From positions 3,109,928 to 3,173,927 of the forward strand of contig OX337235.1 in NCBI GenBank assembly GCA_946965045.2: 64,000 bases of DNA, in the 5' to 3' direction. This document shows, one piece after another, positions 18,344-28,410 of the stretch (positions within the stretch are counted from its first letter, which is position 1; the number at the start of each line of letters is the position of its first letter). Below the pieces are notes generated by a model. The model saw only the letters and a list, made by a program, of their open reading frames with translations. It ran no database searches and was not told the origin of the DNA. The position numbers and the translations under genes were made by a program. This stretch comes from Epithemia pelagica. Its lineage: Eukaryota; Bacillariophyta; Bacillariophyceae; Surirellales; Surirellaceae.

Positions 18344-20701
18344 ATGGGCAAAGATCCCTTTCAAGACGAGCACGAGTCTTCGTCGGAAGATGATGACGAT
18401 GATGAGAGCAGTAGTGGGGAAGACGACAGCAGTAGTGGAGAGGACGATGATGATTCATCCTCGGAAGGTTCCAGTTCGTCGGGGGAAGACGACGATGACG
18501 ACGATGGTAGCGGCTCCGAGTACGAAGACGACGATGACGACGACAACGAGGATGACGACAAGCGAAAACCACCCACCACACCGGATCAAGACCGAAGCGA
18601 TACAGCGAAACGAGACAAGCGTCCTGGATCCGGACGGTTTTCCGGTGCCGCCATGGGGTTGTTTGGCAAGCGTCAAAAAGAACATCAAGACGACGACGAC
18701 GACGAAAATGACAAGAAGAGTCGCGATGCCTTTCATGATGAAGGGGATGATGATGATGACGATGAGGATGACTCGCGTCGTCGTGGAAACTGGGATGACG
18801 ACGACGATGATGATCCCGAAGTTCCCGAAAAGGCACGTGATGATACCAAGAACAAGCGTGGATCCGTCACCAAGGAGTCGGCCGATTATGCACGAGGCAA
18901 ATGGATTGTCTTGGCCGTGGCTGCAATCTTGCTCGTGATTGGTATTGTTGTGGTGGTGGCCGTGGTGGTGGCCATGAAAGATAGTGACGACAAGGAAAAG
19001 GAAAGTTCCCCGTCACCGTCCGTTTCGGCGGCACCCTCACTGTCGGCCGTCCCTACCATTTCTCCGGCACCCTCGGTATCCTTACAACCGTCGGGTATAC
19101 CGACCTTGTCCAATGCTCCCAGTATTTCGGCGGAACCCTCCTTGTCGGATCATCCCTCTGCTTCCCCCACCATGTCATCGGCACCGACATCAGAGGGTGG
19201 TGGCATTCCCACCTTTCCAGCTCCTCCCACCACCCCGGCACCGACCATTTCGGCAGCGCCGACGCAATCGCCCGTGACCAATACACCGACTGCGACACCG
19301 GTCCGTCCTGATTTTGTCGTGACGGCCGAATTGTTTGATTTGGTCGTGGCCACCTCCGCCGACAATGGTGCAGCTGTTCGGACCATAGGATCGCCGCAAC
19401 AACAAGCCTATGTCTGGTTGGAATCGGACGTCCAAGCCGCCCGCAATCGACGCTTGCGACAACAAGAACAAGAACAACACGAACGTGAACAAGAACACCG
19501 TACTACGGGGCACACCAACCCGTCGCTTGCCACGCGTGACTTGTTGGCTGATTTGCATCCCTTTCGACGCTTACAACGGTACAGTCTCATGACGCTCTTT
19601 TATGCCACAAATGGACCTACGGAGTGGAACAATAAGGCAAGTTTTGGTGATACCGACGAATCGGAGTGTCTTTGGGGTTTCAATAATATTTTGGTGGATT
19701 GTGAGACGCAAACGTTTGATTGGGAAGAGACCAATCCGGATGGGACCACCAACGTTACCTCGATACAAGAAGAGGTGCTGATCAAATTGGAATTGGCCAA
19801 CAATCGTGTCACGGGAAATTTGGTGGCAGAAGTGGCCCAATTGACGTCGTTGAAGATCTTGGTGATTGACAATACAGCCAATTCCGACGCGGGATTGACG
19901 GGTGGCATTCCCGCTGAATGGAGTGCCTTGATCAATTTGGAACAGGTCAAAATTATTGCCAATCAATTCACCGAACCGTTACCTGCCGACTTGACAAGAA
20001 ATTGGTCCCAATTGCAACGATTGAACTTGGCCCGCAATCAATTGCCGGGACCCTTACCAACCTCCTTGACTGGAAGCAATCATCCTCAATTGCAACAAAT
20101 CATTGTAATCGGCAATCAATTGACGGGTGTCTTGACTGGCATTGCCACCATCACGACCTTGACCCAACTGGTCTTGAACGACAATTTGTTTGAAGGCGAG
20201 TTGCCACCCGAATTAGGCGATTTGCAATCGCTCAAGAGCTTGCGATTGGGTGGGAATCGTTTTTCGGGGAATTTCCCCTCCTTTGTTTCGACGCTCACCG
20301 AGTTGAAAGCCGAATGTGACTTGAGTCGCAATCTATTTTCCGGAGTCATTCCCAATGATGCCTTTGCTGATTTGACAAACTTGCAACAATTATTCTTACA
20401 GGACAGTGGGTTTGGTGGACCTTTACCTACCAGTTTGGATCAATTGACCAAAATGCGTCGCTTAAACGTGGCCAGTCAACGGACGACGCCCGATCCACCG
20501 GGTCCCTTTCGAGGGGACGTTCCCCCACCACTCTGTACCAGTGTGTCCGAAACGGCCAACAATGCCTATGTTTATGTCTTTTGTGAGAATCCCGATGACG
20601 ATCCCGCTGATGACACAACTTGCGATCGGACAGTATCGGTTTGTTGTGCGTGTTGTACCTGTTTGCCCCCTCCCGACAATCCCGATATTGGTCCCACCTA
20701 A
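18344..20701 (+). CDS. Single-pass membrane LRR protein with acidic N-terminus, no kinase
   Basis: 785 residues from ATG 18344 (context AAAAATGGGC). Asp/Glu/Ser-rich residues fill most of 5-170. A transmembrane helix is at about 186-208 (WIVLAVAAILLVIGIVVVVAVVV). It is followed by a stalk of repeated APSLSAVPTISPAPS units, a cap (VRPDFVVTAELFDLVV, SADNGAAVRT, QQQAYVWLESDVQAARNRRLR) and FYATNGPTEWNNKASF. About eight LRRs follow, then TTCDRTVSVCCACCTC and a short Pro/Asp tail. The ectodomain is closely similar to the first module of the array (11440-13325), but the N-terminus is different: membrane-anchored here, signal peptide there. No kinase domain is present. This is the best intact reference for reading the frameshift at 12958. 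Confidence 0.85.
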   Translation: MGKDPFQDEHESSSEDDDDDESSSGEDDSSSGEDDDDSSSEGSSSSGEDDDDDDGSGSEYEDDDDDDNEDDDKRKPPTTPDQDRSDTAKRDKRPGSGRFSGAAMGLFGKRQKEHQDDDDDENDKKSRDAFHDEGDDDDDDEDDSRRRGNWDDDDDDDPEVPEKARDDTKNKRGSVTKESADYARGKWIVLAVAAILLVIGIVVVVAVVVAMKDSDDKEKESSPSPSVSAAPSLSAVPTISPAPSVSLQPSGIPTLSNAPSISAEPSLSDHPSASPTMSSAPTSEGGGIPTFPAPPTTPAPTISAAPTQSPVTNTPTATPVRPDFVVTAELFDLVVATSADNGAAVRTIGSPQQQAYVWLESDVQAARNRRLRQQEQEQHEREQEHRTTGHTNPSLATRDLLADLHPFRRLQRYSLMTLFYATNGPTEWNNKASFGDTDESECLWGFNNILVDCETQTFDWEETNPDGTTNVTSIQEEVLIKLELANNRVTGNLVAEVAQLTSLKILVIDNTANSDAGLTGGIPAEWSALINLEQVKIIANQFTEPLPADLTRNWSQLQRLNLARNQLPGPLPTSLTGSNHPQLQQIIVIGNQLTGVLTGIATITTLTQLVLNDNLFEGELPPELGDLQSLKSLRLGGNRFSGNFPSFVSTLTELKAECDLSRNLFSGVIPNDAFADLTNLQQLFLQDSGFGGPLPTSLDQLTKMRRLNVASQRTTPDPPGPFRGDVPPPLCTSVSETANNAYVYVFCENPDDDPADDTTCDRTVSVCCACCTCLPPPDNPDIGPT

Positions 20702-21205
20702 ACGTAACTATCGCCGCCCCCGAAACACCAGCAAATTGAGAACGCGTTAACCAACGGCATACCATCACCCTAAACAATATACACACGCACTGTAAAACTA
20801 GAGCAGGGATCTTCATGACTTGTTGTTCTTTAGGAAATGGATCCATGTGCCTTGGCTACAACACTTCAGAATTCGAGAAACCCACGGAAATAACGTCGTG
20901 TGGTAGGTTTTTCGAGTCGATCCACCACAGGGTAGTTGAGGGACGAGTTACGGCGTATTATGTGGTCGTACCAATCCCTCTGATAAACACTTATTCTCAG
21001 AGACTACCTAGGAAGATACATTGTCGATATAATCCTTGAAATAAGAATAATATTATTTGGTACGTACTGAAAGGGACAAGGACATCGGAGTGGCACGAAA
21101 GTCTAATTTGGATCCAATTCCAATGGGTCGGTATTGTCTAAGCGCAATGGATAGAGCACGTAGCAAGGCGCGCGCGAGAGCGTTCGGTAATCGGCGTGCG
21201 AACTG
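20702..21205. other. Intergenic between LRR gene and retrotransposon
   Basis: No gene seen. It holds the 3' flank of the LRR gene. Around 21138-21205 there is a short A-box-like stretch (AGCGCAATGGATAGAGCA) directly beside the retrotransposon, but no credible tRNA fold. Confidence 0.4.
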
Positions 21206-21209
21206 CGAG

Positions 21210-21362
21210 TAAGAAAACCCGTCCGTTGAGCATACGGAGCACCGTCATGGGTGCACGGGTACAAAAGTCATTCCAAACAAAGAAGTGAACTAAAATATAG
21301 GTTACAGAGTCACTACTCCCTATCTTCTCGATTTTCATACGTACGACATACATACTTTCTTA
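21210..21362 (-). repeat. 3' LTR of the copia element
   Basis: 153 bp, matching 27915-28067 over its whole length as far as I can read. It begins TAAGAAAACCCG and ends CATACTTTCTTA on the plus strand. Confidence 0.9.
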
Positions 21363-21491
21363 GTCCCCTCAAACAGTACTCGACCCAATTGAGAACTGTT
21401 TGCCATCCCAGAAGTAAGTGTATTCGGGCCAACTAGCCCAGGAAACCTCAAGACCTGCACAAAACCTCATAAACAATGATGAGGAAAGGAC

Positions 21492-24400
21492 TCACTCTGG
21501 GGATCCATGATCATCAGTAATATCCCAAAGGACCAGACTCAACAAATGATTGCGTTTCTGTCCTCCTGGAATCACCTTGGTGGCCAAATCGGCTGGATTA
21601 TGCTGCGTGGGAATATGTGTAGTCAACAATTCACCCATGGCAACGGCTTCTCTGACAGCATGATAGCAAATAGAATTGGACTTCTTCTTCAGCGATGATT
21701 CCGGCTTCGATGTATTATGAATCACGGACATGTTATCACCATAAACATATGTAGGACCAGACAACGGCACTCCCATCATCCGTAATTTGTAGCGTAGTCC
21801 CCTGACGGCCTCCATGCCCGTCTTCATTGCGACAAACTCAGCTCCAAAAACGGATGTTTCGATGGTCGCTTGTCGCTTGGTATACCACATAATAGGTGCC
21901 ATATTCATAAAGATGAAGAATCCAGTTCTAGATCGCCGTACCATCTTGTCACCAGCATGATCCGAGTCAACATACAGCCGCAGATCCACTTCTTTACCAC
22001 GTGCCTTTGGTGCATTCGGTGGAACTGCCTCCTTTACATCGCCGTAGAACTCCTTCCAGTCGCAATCTTCACGAAATTCTCGGAGGTCTATCTCGGGATA
22101 GGTCGGATCAAATGCCATCCTGGCATTGTGCTTGATTTTCAAATAGGAATACATATGGAACACTGCTTCCAAATGTCCTTGTCGTGGACTTGCCACTTGG
22201 GATGCTAACAATGATGTTTCGGTCATGATATCCACCCTTCCCAGTTCAACCATCCATCTGAGGACGCCAATCTGGGACTGGTAGAACGACACCTCGTCTT
22301 CATTCAGTTGATCTGTCACGTCCAGAACTGGGTCATATTCTGATGGGAACGGAGTCGCCGCGCGTCTTGCGAGCTTGCGGCCGCCACACTCGCGTTCCAA
22401 ATACGTCTCAACATTCGAAACAGCTTCTTGTACATACTTGCTCGAATTTATAGCCCAACTGACAACGGAATTGGGCATGGTCATGGGCTTAAGCTTCCCT
22501 CCAAGGTACATGTCAGGATTTCCGATCGAGCCCGGCTTCATAGGGAAGAAATGATCTAACTCGTGTAACATCGCAGTCGCATCGTGCGATATGGCCAAGA
22601 CATCGTCTACGTACAGCAATACATAGGCGTTGTACTTGTGACCGTCACTCGGACGTGTCATAGGCTTCATCCACAAGTCTCGATCAGCACCCAAGCACGG
22701 ATCGTACCCAAGAGTTCTCATACAACTCGCAAGGTGGTTGCGGAAACTTGCACCGGCACTCTTTAACCCATACAATGCTCGTACAATATATGCACGCTTC
22801 CCAGCGTTGGACCCGAACTCGGGGCCCAGTACAGTCCAGATTTTCTCACTGTTCGGCGCAGTTAAATAAGCATTCTTGATGTCGGACGTTTTGACCTCTA
22901 GGTCGTTGAGAGCGGCAATAGTGAGGGCAATACGAACACTTTCTCGAGATACAACACTGGCATAAGTCAATGTTGCTGGTGCCTCTGTTGTGTGTCCGCC
23001 CGCTACAAACCGTGCCTTTCTCCTGAAATCTTCCATTTTTACGTCGAAAACCATGTGGCATCGGATCTCCTGGAAGCCAGGAGCTGGTTTCTCGTCGTCT
23101 TCCATCAACTTGAACGCCACTCGAACAGCTTCCATCTCTTTCTCGATGGCCTTTCGCCACAAGTCGTTGCCATTCCTTCTGTCAAGTTTGTATGCTTCGG
23201 CAACAGTCTTGGGGATTTCGATCCCAAACTTGTGCGTCCGCTTGTGGTAGCGGCTGTTGACGGCGGCGAGTATCCGATCTCGTCGTCGGAGGAATTTACT
23301 CACCCACCAATCAAACGCTGGCTCGTTTTCAATCTGCTTTGCGATGGCGTACTCCGCCACTTCAATCGGATTTGATTCCTTCAGTCCGGCCAGGCGCTCC
23401 CAGGACGTTGATCCGTCGCGCCACTGGACGCACAACTCCCACCCTTTCGTCGTCTTCTTGCTGTGCTTCCGTCCTCGGACAACAACGTAGCGGTTATCGT
23501 GGTCGACAGCGGCTTTGGTCTTGCGATGGTCAACAATGCTGTCCAACAGCAAGAATTGGTTTCCCTCGGCATCGCACTGCGCATACATATTTTCCGCGAT
23601 GACATTCGCGGCATACTCAGACGTCTCGCCGTCTGGAAACTCAACAACATAAACTCTCGAGTCTAGAATCGGGTTGTGGGACGACGTCCCCTTGAGACGG
23701 CCATCGCTGGTCTTGGACCGTCTTTTCACCTTGCCCGTCACCATTGCATCACCCTTCGGCAACAAGACGTCGGCTCCAACGTAGTTATCGTAGGTGTCTG
23801 GTGTGATGTCGTCAATGTCGGGTGCAATCGGTGGCTTGGGGTCATCATCGTCTTCATACGCCTCGTAGGTCGGCGTTTCCACATCAACTAGACCATCGTA
23901 GTCTTCGACTTTAGCTACACTGCCTAACTTCTCGTTGACCTTGCTCGTGTAGTCTTTTCTCTTCTCTATTTCAGTCGGGTCACGGATTTCATCGTCCGTC
24001 AGATGTCGGTAGGTCGAGCGAATCTTGATCATTCCTGACTCGGCTAGGATCTTAATTGCATGTGCGGGTCCCATGTCCGTCGCAGGACCTAGGTACCTAC
24101 CCAGTTTCTCCTTGTCTTCCGGGTAGTTGGCCGCTGAGTCGTAGTAATAAACCCAGTCGTACCACCCATATCCAGCCAAGAGTGAAATGTCGAAGGTCTC
24201 CCCGTACATTGCCGTTTCCGGGACTTGACCTGACAGCTCGAAATTACTATGACATGTAGCCGATCTGATATAGGCTTCCAACTCGAGGCAATGATCCCAC
24301 AATACCTTGGGAGATTTAGTTGAGACCAATTTCCGTCCAGTACCACGCTTCAACTCCCTAATTGCACTCTCAGCCGCATTTGCCCATGGAGTATAGGGCT

Positions 24401-25046
24401 CCAACTGTTTCACTCGACAACCAGCCTCTCTAGACTTCTTCCTGAACTTGCCCTTGACCTGTTCCGCGGCACCATCCATGATTAGTTCCGGTGGACGGCC
24501 TTCCCTCTGGAGCAACAACGACAAAGCTTCGTGTGCATCGCCTTTCGAGGCCAGAGGGTACGCTCTAGTCCATCCATTCCTTGCCGTGAAGACTTGGGCA
24601 CAAGTATTACCCAGCCTAGACTTCACCTTCGAAAACATAGTGTCCGTGAATAAGGGATGAGGCAATGGCCGGTATCGGTGAAACCGGTCGTTCGTCGTGA
24701 ACCTCTTGGTCAGGGGGTTCAATGTGGTACGTAGACCACGTTGCGTCGTCACTCGAAGGGTATCCGCTGCACGTTCCAATCCACATCCCCATCGACGTGC
24801 CAAAGTCTTGGCATCGATAGCTTTTCCAGAAGGGGTAGTTTGTGTTACGGAAAGAGTCGCCACGCGTGCTTGCAGAGCAGTCGCGAAGCATGCGGTTTCC
24901 GACGGTCGCGAATCAGAAAGCAAAGTCGTGAAAGGGTCATTGGGTCCCCTTGAGCGAACGGTGGAAATCGATCGTTGGAGGGCCGCTCGGGCCGACATTT
25001 CATCCCGAGCGAAAGAGTCATCTTGGGGTCCCACGGCGGGTCGGGA
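21492..25046 (-). CDS. Copia pol: integrase, reverse transcriptase, RNase H
   Basis: Open frame of about 1,180 codons. It has no ATG at its head and directly follows a TAG at 25047-25049, so it must be reached by frameshifting from the protease frame. The integrase core shows LFTDTMF, ELIMDGAAEQVKG and WANAAESAIRELK, consistent with the D,D,E triad. Reverse transcriptase has RCHMVFDVKMEDFRRKARFV, TSDIKNAYL, RALYGLKSAGASF and the active-site YVDDVLAIS. RNase H has YVDSDHAGDK, FGAEFVAMK and YGDNMSVIHN. All catalytic motifs look intact and the frame is uninterrupted, suggesting recent activity. Product: replication and integration of the element. Confidence 0.9.
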   Translation of the reverse strand, partial: SRPAVGPQDDSFARDEMSARAALQRSISTVRSRGPNDPFTTLLSDSRPSETACFATALQARVATLSVTQTTPSGKAIDAKTLARRWGCGLERAADTLRVTTQRGLRTTLNPLTKRFTTNDRFHRYRPLPHPLFTDTMFSKVKSRLGNTCAQVFTARNGWTRAYPLASKGDAHEALSLLLQREGRPPELIMDGAAEQVKGKFRKKSREAGCRVKQLEPYTPWANAAESAIRELKRGTGRKLVSTKSPKVLWDHCLELEAYIRSATCHSNFELSGQVPETAMYGETFDISLLAGYGWYDWVYYYDSAANYPEDKEKLGRYLGPATDMGPAHAIKILAESGMIKIRSTYRHLTDDEIRDPTEIEKRKDYTSKVNEKLGSVAKVEDYDGLVDVETPTYEAYEDDDDPKPPIAPDIDDITPDTYDNYVGADVLLPKGDAMVTGKVKRRSKTSDGRLKGTSSHNPILDSRVYVVEFPDGETSEYAANVIAENMYAQCDAEGNQFLLLDSIVDHRKTKAAVDHDNRYVVVRGRKHSKKTTKGWELCVQWRDGSTSWERLAGLKESNPIEVAEYAIAKQIENEPAFDWWVSKFLRRRDRILAAVNSRYHKRTHKFGIEIPKTVAEAYKLDRRNGNDLWRKAIEKEMEAVRVAFKLMEDDEKPAPGFQEIRCHMVFDVKMEDFRRKARFVAGGHTTEAPATLTYASVVSRESVRIALTIAALNDLEVKTSDIKNAYLTAPNSEKIWTVLGPEFGSNAGKRAYIVRALYGLKSAGASFRNHLASCMRTLGYDPCLGADRDLWMKPMTRPSDGHKYNAYVLLYVDDVLAISHDATAMLHELDHFFPMKPGSIGNPDMYLGGKLKPMTMPNSVVSWAINSSKYVQEAVSNVETYLERECGGRKLARRAATPFPSEYDPVLDVTDQLNEDEVSFYQSQIGVLRWMVELGRVDIMTETSLLASQVASPRQGHLEAVFHMYSYLKIKHNARMAFDPTYPEIDLREFREDCDWKEFYGDVKEAVPPNAPKARGKEVDLRLYVDSDHAGDKMVRRSRTGFFIFMNMAPIMWYTKRQATIETSVFGAEFVAMKTGMEAVRGLRYKLRMMGVPLSGPTYVYGDNMSVIHNTSKPESSLKKKSNSICYHAVREAVAMGELLTTHIPTQHNPADLATKVIPGGQKRNHLLSLVLWDITDDHGSPE

Positions 25047-25558
25047 CTAGTCAAATCAAAGCGACGACATGAAGCATATTCCTCGGAAGTGGGGGTCCTC
25101 GTAGGGAAATAGGAAGTGACACCACATAAATCAAGGGGTATCACAAATTCCTCATCGTCCTGATCTTTCAGGACCAGTGCGTGTGTCTTATTGTCGGGAT
25201 TATCGGTCAAGAATTTCGGTTGGTCCGAAACTTGCACGTCATTCATCCACAACTGCATAGGGCACAGGAGGTTGTGAGTAAGCGATGGTATATAAATGGC
25301 CTGGTTCACGAGTAGGATCAATACTTCACCGGTATCGGGGCAATCGTAAGCTAGAGCCGCACTTATAGTCTTGCAACTCTTGTGAACCACGCCCTGAGAA
25401 GAATCATATCCCTTGACATCCACAGGGCGGCCATAGTCCTGTACAACCATCGCAGACCTTCCAACAACACACGTGTCCGCATGACTATCAAGCTCGGTAC
25501 GAGACTTGCCCTCGTCGGACGTGTCAACCGCACCGACACGCACTGAGCGGACCACCGC
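24845..25558 (-). CDS. Copia aspartic protease segment of pol
   Basis: This is in the same frame as gag and directly follows the gag TGA (25559-25561), without an ATG of its own. The catalytic motif is ELDSHADTCVVG, about 24 codons after the stop; DSHAD in place of the more usual DSGA is seen in other diatom copia elements, to my recollection. The frame stays open to 24845, but after about 25046 the conserved pol reading moves to the -1 frame. Expression therefore seems to need stop readthrough at TGA and then a -1 frameshift within a window of about 200 bases. Alternatively both are mutations. Confidence 0.75.
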   Translation of the reverse strand, partial: AVVRSVRVGAVDTSDEGKSRTELDSHADTCVVGRSAMVVQDYGRPVDVKGYDSSQGVVHKSCKTISAALAYDCPDTGEVLILLVNQAIYIPSLTHNLLCPMQLWMNDVQVSDQPKFLTDNPDNKTHALVLKDQDDEEFVIPLDLCGVTSYFPTRTPTSEEYASCRRFDLTSPDPPWDPKMTLSLGMKCRPERPSNDRFPPFAQGDPMTLSRLCFLIRDRRKPHASRLLCKHAWRLFP

Positions 25559-27067
25559 TCATTTCCGTGACTTCTTCTGGCGGGTTAGCGCCGGATTGTC
25601 GCGATTCGACTCGGGCTTGCGCTTTCCCGCAGGCTTGGCATCATCATCAGAACTATCGGACGATGAGTCATTACCGCTGGCTCGAGATGGATCGCGCAAT
25701 GGTGGCAAGCTCATTGAATTCTTCGCGAGAGCGGACAGGGCAGCGATGTTCCTCTGAAACTTCTTGGAAAAGAACTTCATCTCTTTGGGCTTGCTGGAAT
25801 CGCCCTTGCCCGTGCGATTCTCCCGCATTTCCTTCAGCTTCTTGCGCTGGGCGTGAGAAAGCTTCTGATATTCGTCTTTCTTATAATATCGGTCTTCTAC
25901 ATCGCCACTAGCCTTCCCCCCAGACTTAGTCTTACCAGAATTAGAATCAGTCTTGGTACTGATACTCGACACTTGAGACTGACTAGCCGATGGGCGCTGT
26001 GCTAAGAAATCCTTAAACAAGGAGACGGCACGGGTGAAATCGGCTTGTAGGGAATCATCCGACGTGATTCGCGTCTTCACCGCTTGAAATTGGTCGGTCT
26101 TGATTCCGTCCATCAGATGCCGAACCTTAGAACGGTCATCGATGCCAGGATGTACGCCCTGCTGGCGTAATCCTTCCAAGATCGCGTGTTGATTCACGTG
26201 AATCTTACAGTATTTCTCGAAGTTGAACCGCTTATGTTCACCGTTGTAACTCGTGTTCATAAGTTTCCGTTCAGCTTCGTTGGCCAAATTATTTGCGTTG
26301 TTCGGCCCTAAGTAATGGTCAAACAAGGCTTGATAAGCCGCTCGCCCGTCGCGATTTCGGCTCGCCTTGCGGATGTAGGTGGAACAATCCATCCGTTCGC
26401 ACATAGCGGACAAACGGATCCAAACCTTGGCTCGATCCTGCAAGTACTGACGGGTAAAACCGTCGTTCGGTCCGTTTCCAACACGGTGACGAGCGCGTGC
26501 AATCATCTCAGCCTCGTCGGACTCAAATCCGCCTTGCGGGTCAGCTCCGGGAAATTCGTCCGTCCGGATCACGTACGCCAAAGGTATACCGGACGTGCCT
26601 TGGCACTCGGCAAAGTACTCCTTAATCAACTCGATGTTCCGCGGCCAGTCACGATTGTCGAGCTCGGGTGCTTCCGGATCATCGTGCATGGTCTCATATT
26701 CTTTGAGGTCTCGCATAGGGCGAATGTTCGCCATCGTCAAATCGTTCGGCGTGGTGGCCCGATCGATGCGGATACGGTGGCGGACAAAGTAGCATGCCAA
26801 CTTGAGATTCGTCTCGGCTAGGATAGAAACCTCAAAGCCTGGATTAGGGACAGGCGGCGGAGCTGCCACTCCTGCCGCAGCGGCAGGAGGAGCTTGGACA
26901 CCACCGGGGCGACGGACGGCCTTACAGAGATTAGTGACGCCGTCGTCGTCCAAGTCGCGGAGATCTTCGGTCGAGGAGAGTCCTTGGCGGTCCACAAGGT
27001 ACTGGGATGCCGGGTTGGAGAACTGGAGGCGGATGAATGCCTGGCGCATTGCAGCTGGAGCGGCCAT
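25559..27067 (-). CDS. Copia gag
   Basis: Starts at ATG 27065-27067 (MAAPAAMRQAFIRLQF), about 502 residues, ending KKSRK then TGA. The middle part resembles copia gag: LNNRDW-type spacing, then AEAERKLMNTSYNGEHKRFNFEKYCKIH and ILEGLRQQGVHPGIDDRSKVRHLMDGI. The C-terminal third is rich in Lys, Ser and Asp. I see no CCHC zinc knuckle, so nucleic-acid binding probably depends on the basic tail. It forms the capsid shell of the element's virus-like particle. Confidence 0.8.
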   Translation of the reverse strand: MAAPAAMRQAFIRLQFSNPASQYLVDRQGLSSTEDLRDLDDDGVTNLCKAVRRPGGVQAPPAAAAGVAAPPPVPNPGFEVSILAETNLKLACYFVRHRIRIDRATTPNDLTMANIRPMRDLKEYETMHDDPEAPELDNRDWPRNIELIKEYFAECQGTSGIPLAYVIRTDEFPGADPQGGFESDEAEMIARARHRVGNGPNDGFTRQYLQDRAKVWIRLSAMCERMDCSTYIRKASRNRDGRAAYQALFDHYLGPNNANNLANEAERKLMNTSYNGEHKRFNFEKYCKIHVNQHAILEGLRQQGVHPGIDDRSKVRHLMDGIKTDQFQAVKTRITSDDSLQADFTRAVSLFKDFLAQRPSASQSQVSSISTKTDSNSGKTKSGGKASGDVEDRYYKKDEYQKLSHAQRKKLKEMRENRTGKGDSSKPKEMKFFSKKFQRNIAALSALAKNSMSLPPLRDPSRASGNDSSSDSSDDDAKPAGKRKPESNRDNPALTRQKKSRK

Positions 27068-27914
27068 GGTAATCAGAAACAACAATCAACTCGTAACTTC
27101 TTGAAACACTTCCTCAAAAGTGAGCTTTCCAAGACGAGTTTTGCCATGATTTTAAACCATTACCTACGTAGAACCACTACTGGGTTGCACACAATCCTTG
27201 ATTGTTGCTCAAAATCGGTCGTGCCAGACCTAACCCACATGATCTTGGCCCTAATTGGCTAGATCCACATAGGAGCCCGGAAAAGTCCTTTCGTCGGTTC
27301 CACAAGACACCCGAACCACGTCTAGGTATATTTTGTCCTGCAGTGGAAGGCCTCACATGGAGCTAAGCTCATGTGCTCTCGGCCAGAGGGATAACAAACC
27401 GCAAAATGTGAGACAAGTCCCAAAGGGTTGCGATGCGACACTGTACTTATACCAAAATTCAGCACTGTGCAACAATGAGTACCCCCCTTCCGTTGAGAAG
27501 GCATTTCATCCACATGAAGACTGGTCCCAGGAATATTCTCCGGACCATTTTCCCAGGGTAAAATGCGGATCACACATATAACTGGTTTTGGGATGCGTTC
27601 TGATTTCGAATTCCGCAACCATGGCGGATCTGGTTCACTGGGATGGATCCAGTAGGGAAGACCGTCGCCATTCCCCCAATCTGCGCACCTTTTCGCAGAC
27701 AACGGTAGCGCCAAACAATAGTAACGTACCATTATCATTGTGCCTGCACGAGCCCATTCACAGGTGCAATAGGTCAACCAATGAGCCCCGACAGTTGGGT
27801 TATATCTGTCGGTTTGCCTTATAGGCTTGGGGCACTACGCCAACGGTCGCAGCCATCTGTCCAGGCATTGGACCGTCTACTTCCATGTTATCGACCGGTT
27901 TGGGTCTGATTAAC
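27068..27914 (-). other. 5' leader of the copia element
   Basis: An 847-base untranslated leader between the 5' LTR and the gag ATG. No conserved protein is visible in it. It probably holds packaging and primer-binding signals. Confidence 0.6.
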
Positions 27915-28067
27915 TAAGAAAACCCGTCCGTTGAGCATACGGAGCACCGTCATGGGTGCACGGGTACAAAAGTCATTCCAAACAAAGAAGTGAACTAAAA
28001 TATAGGTTACAGAGTCACTACTCCCTATCTTCTCGATTTTCATACGTACGACATACATACTTTCTTA
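27915..28067 (-). repeat. 5' LTR of the copia element
   Basis: 153 bp, the partner of 21210-21362. For the minus-strand element this is the upstream LTR and should contain the promoter. Confidence 0.9.
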
Positions 28068-28071
28068 CGAG

Positions 28072-28410
28072 AAATCCATCTCGACTTTTGGATTTTGGAT
28101 TTTTGGATGTCAGACCATGACACAGATCGTCCAGAGGTCTCTCTGTATCTGTTCTCTCTCTCTCAGACTCAGATCTCAATGTCCATCGGCAATGGACACG
28201 GCACACGCTCCTCGTATCGTATAGTCCTTCTCCTCGTAGAAATCCCAGAGCCGTTCAGGAAACAAACTGGTCCCAAGAAACGATGGTGAATCAGAAAAAA
28301 GGGGTGCTTTACAGTAAAAAGTGAATTGACGGACATGTTTGTCTTATGAGTATGGTGATGGGTTGAATGAAATCCGACAATGCAATATAGTTGTCGAACT
28401 ACATTACTTC
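28072..28410. other. Intergenic, 3' of the SET gene
   Basis: No gene seen. The copia element inserted about 340 bases downstream of the stop codon of the SET-domain gene, so it may affect that gene's 3' UTR or terminator. Confidence 0.4.

Larger units (their letters stand above)
21210..28067 (-). mobile_element. Ty1/copia LTR retrotransposon, full length, identical LTRs
   Basis: A 6,858-bp element in minus orientation. It has 153-bp LTRs at both ends that look identical, and a 4-bp direct repeat CGAG on both sides (21206-21209 and 28068-28071). The LTR ends are short inverted repeats (TAAGAAA and TTTCTTA). Domain order is gag, aspartic protease, integrase, reverse transcriptase, RNase H; integrase before reverse transcriptase is the copia order. 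A purine-rich tract (GAGGGGA, minus strand, about 21363-21370) adjoins the 3' LTR. The primer site after the 5' LTR (GTTAATCAGACCC) resembles only part of the usual initiator-Met-tRNA site. Identical LTRs imply a recent insertion. The coding region has an in-frame TGA and a frame change, described separately. Confidence 0.9.

Noticed and set aside
21138-21209. Possible tRNA gene beside the copia element
   Set aside because: There is an A-box-like stretch but no consistent acceptor pairing or proper B box, even when the flank beyond the element is joined.
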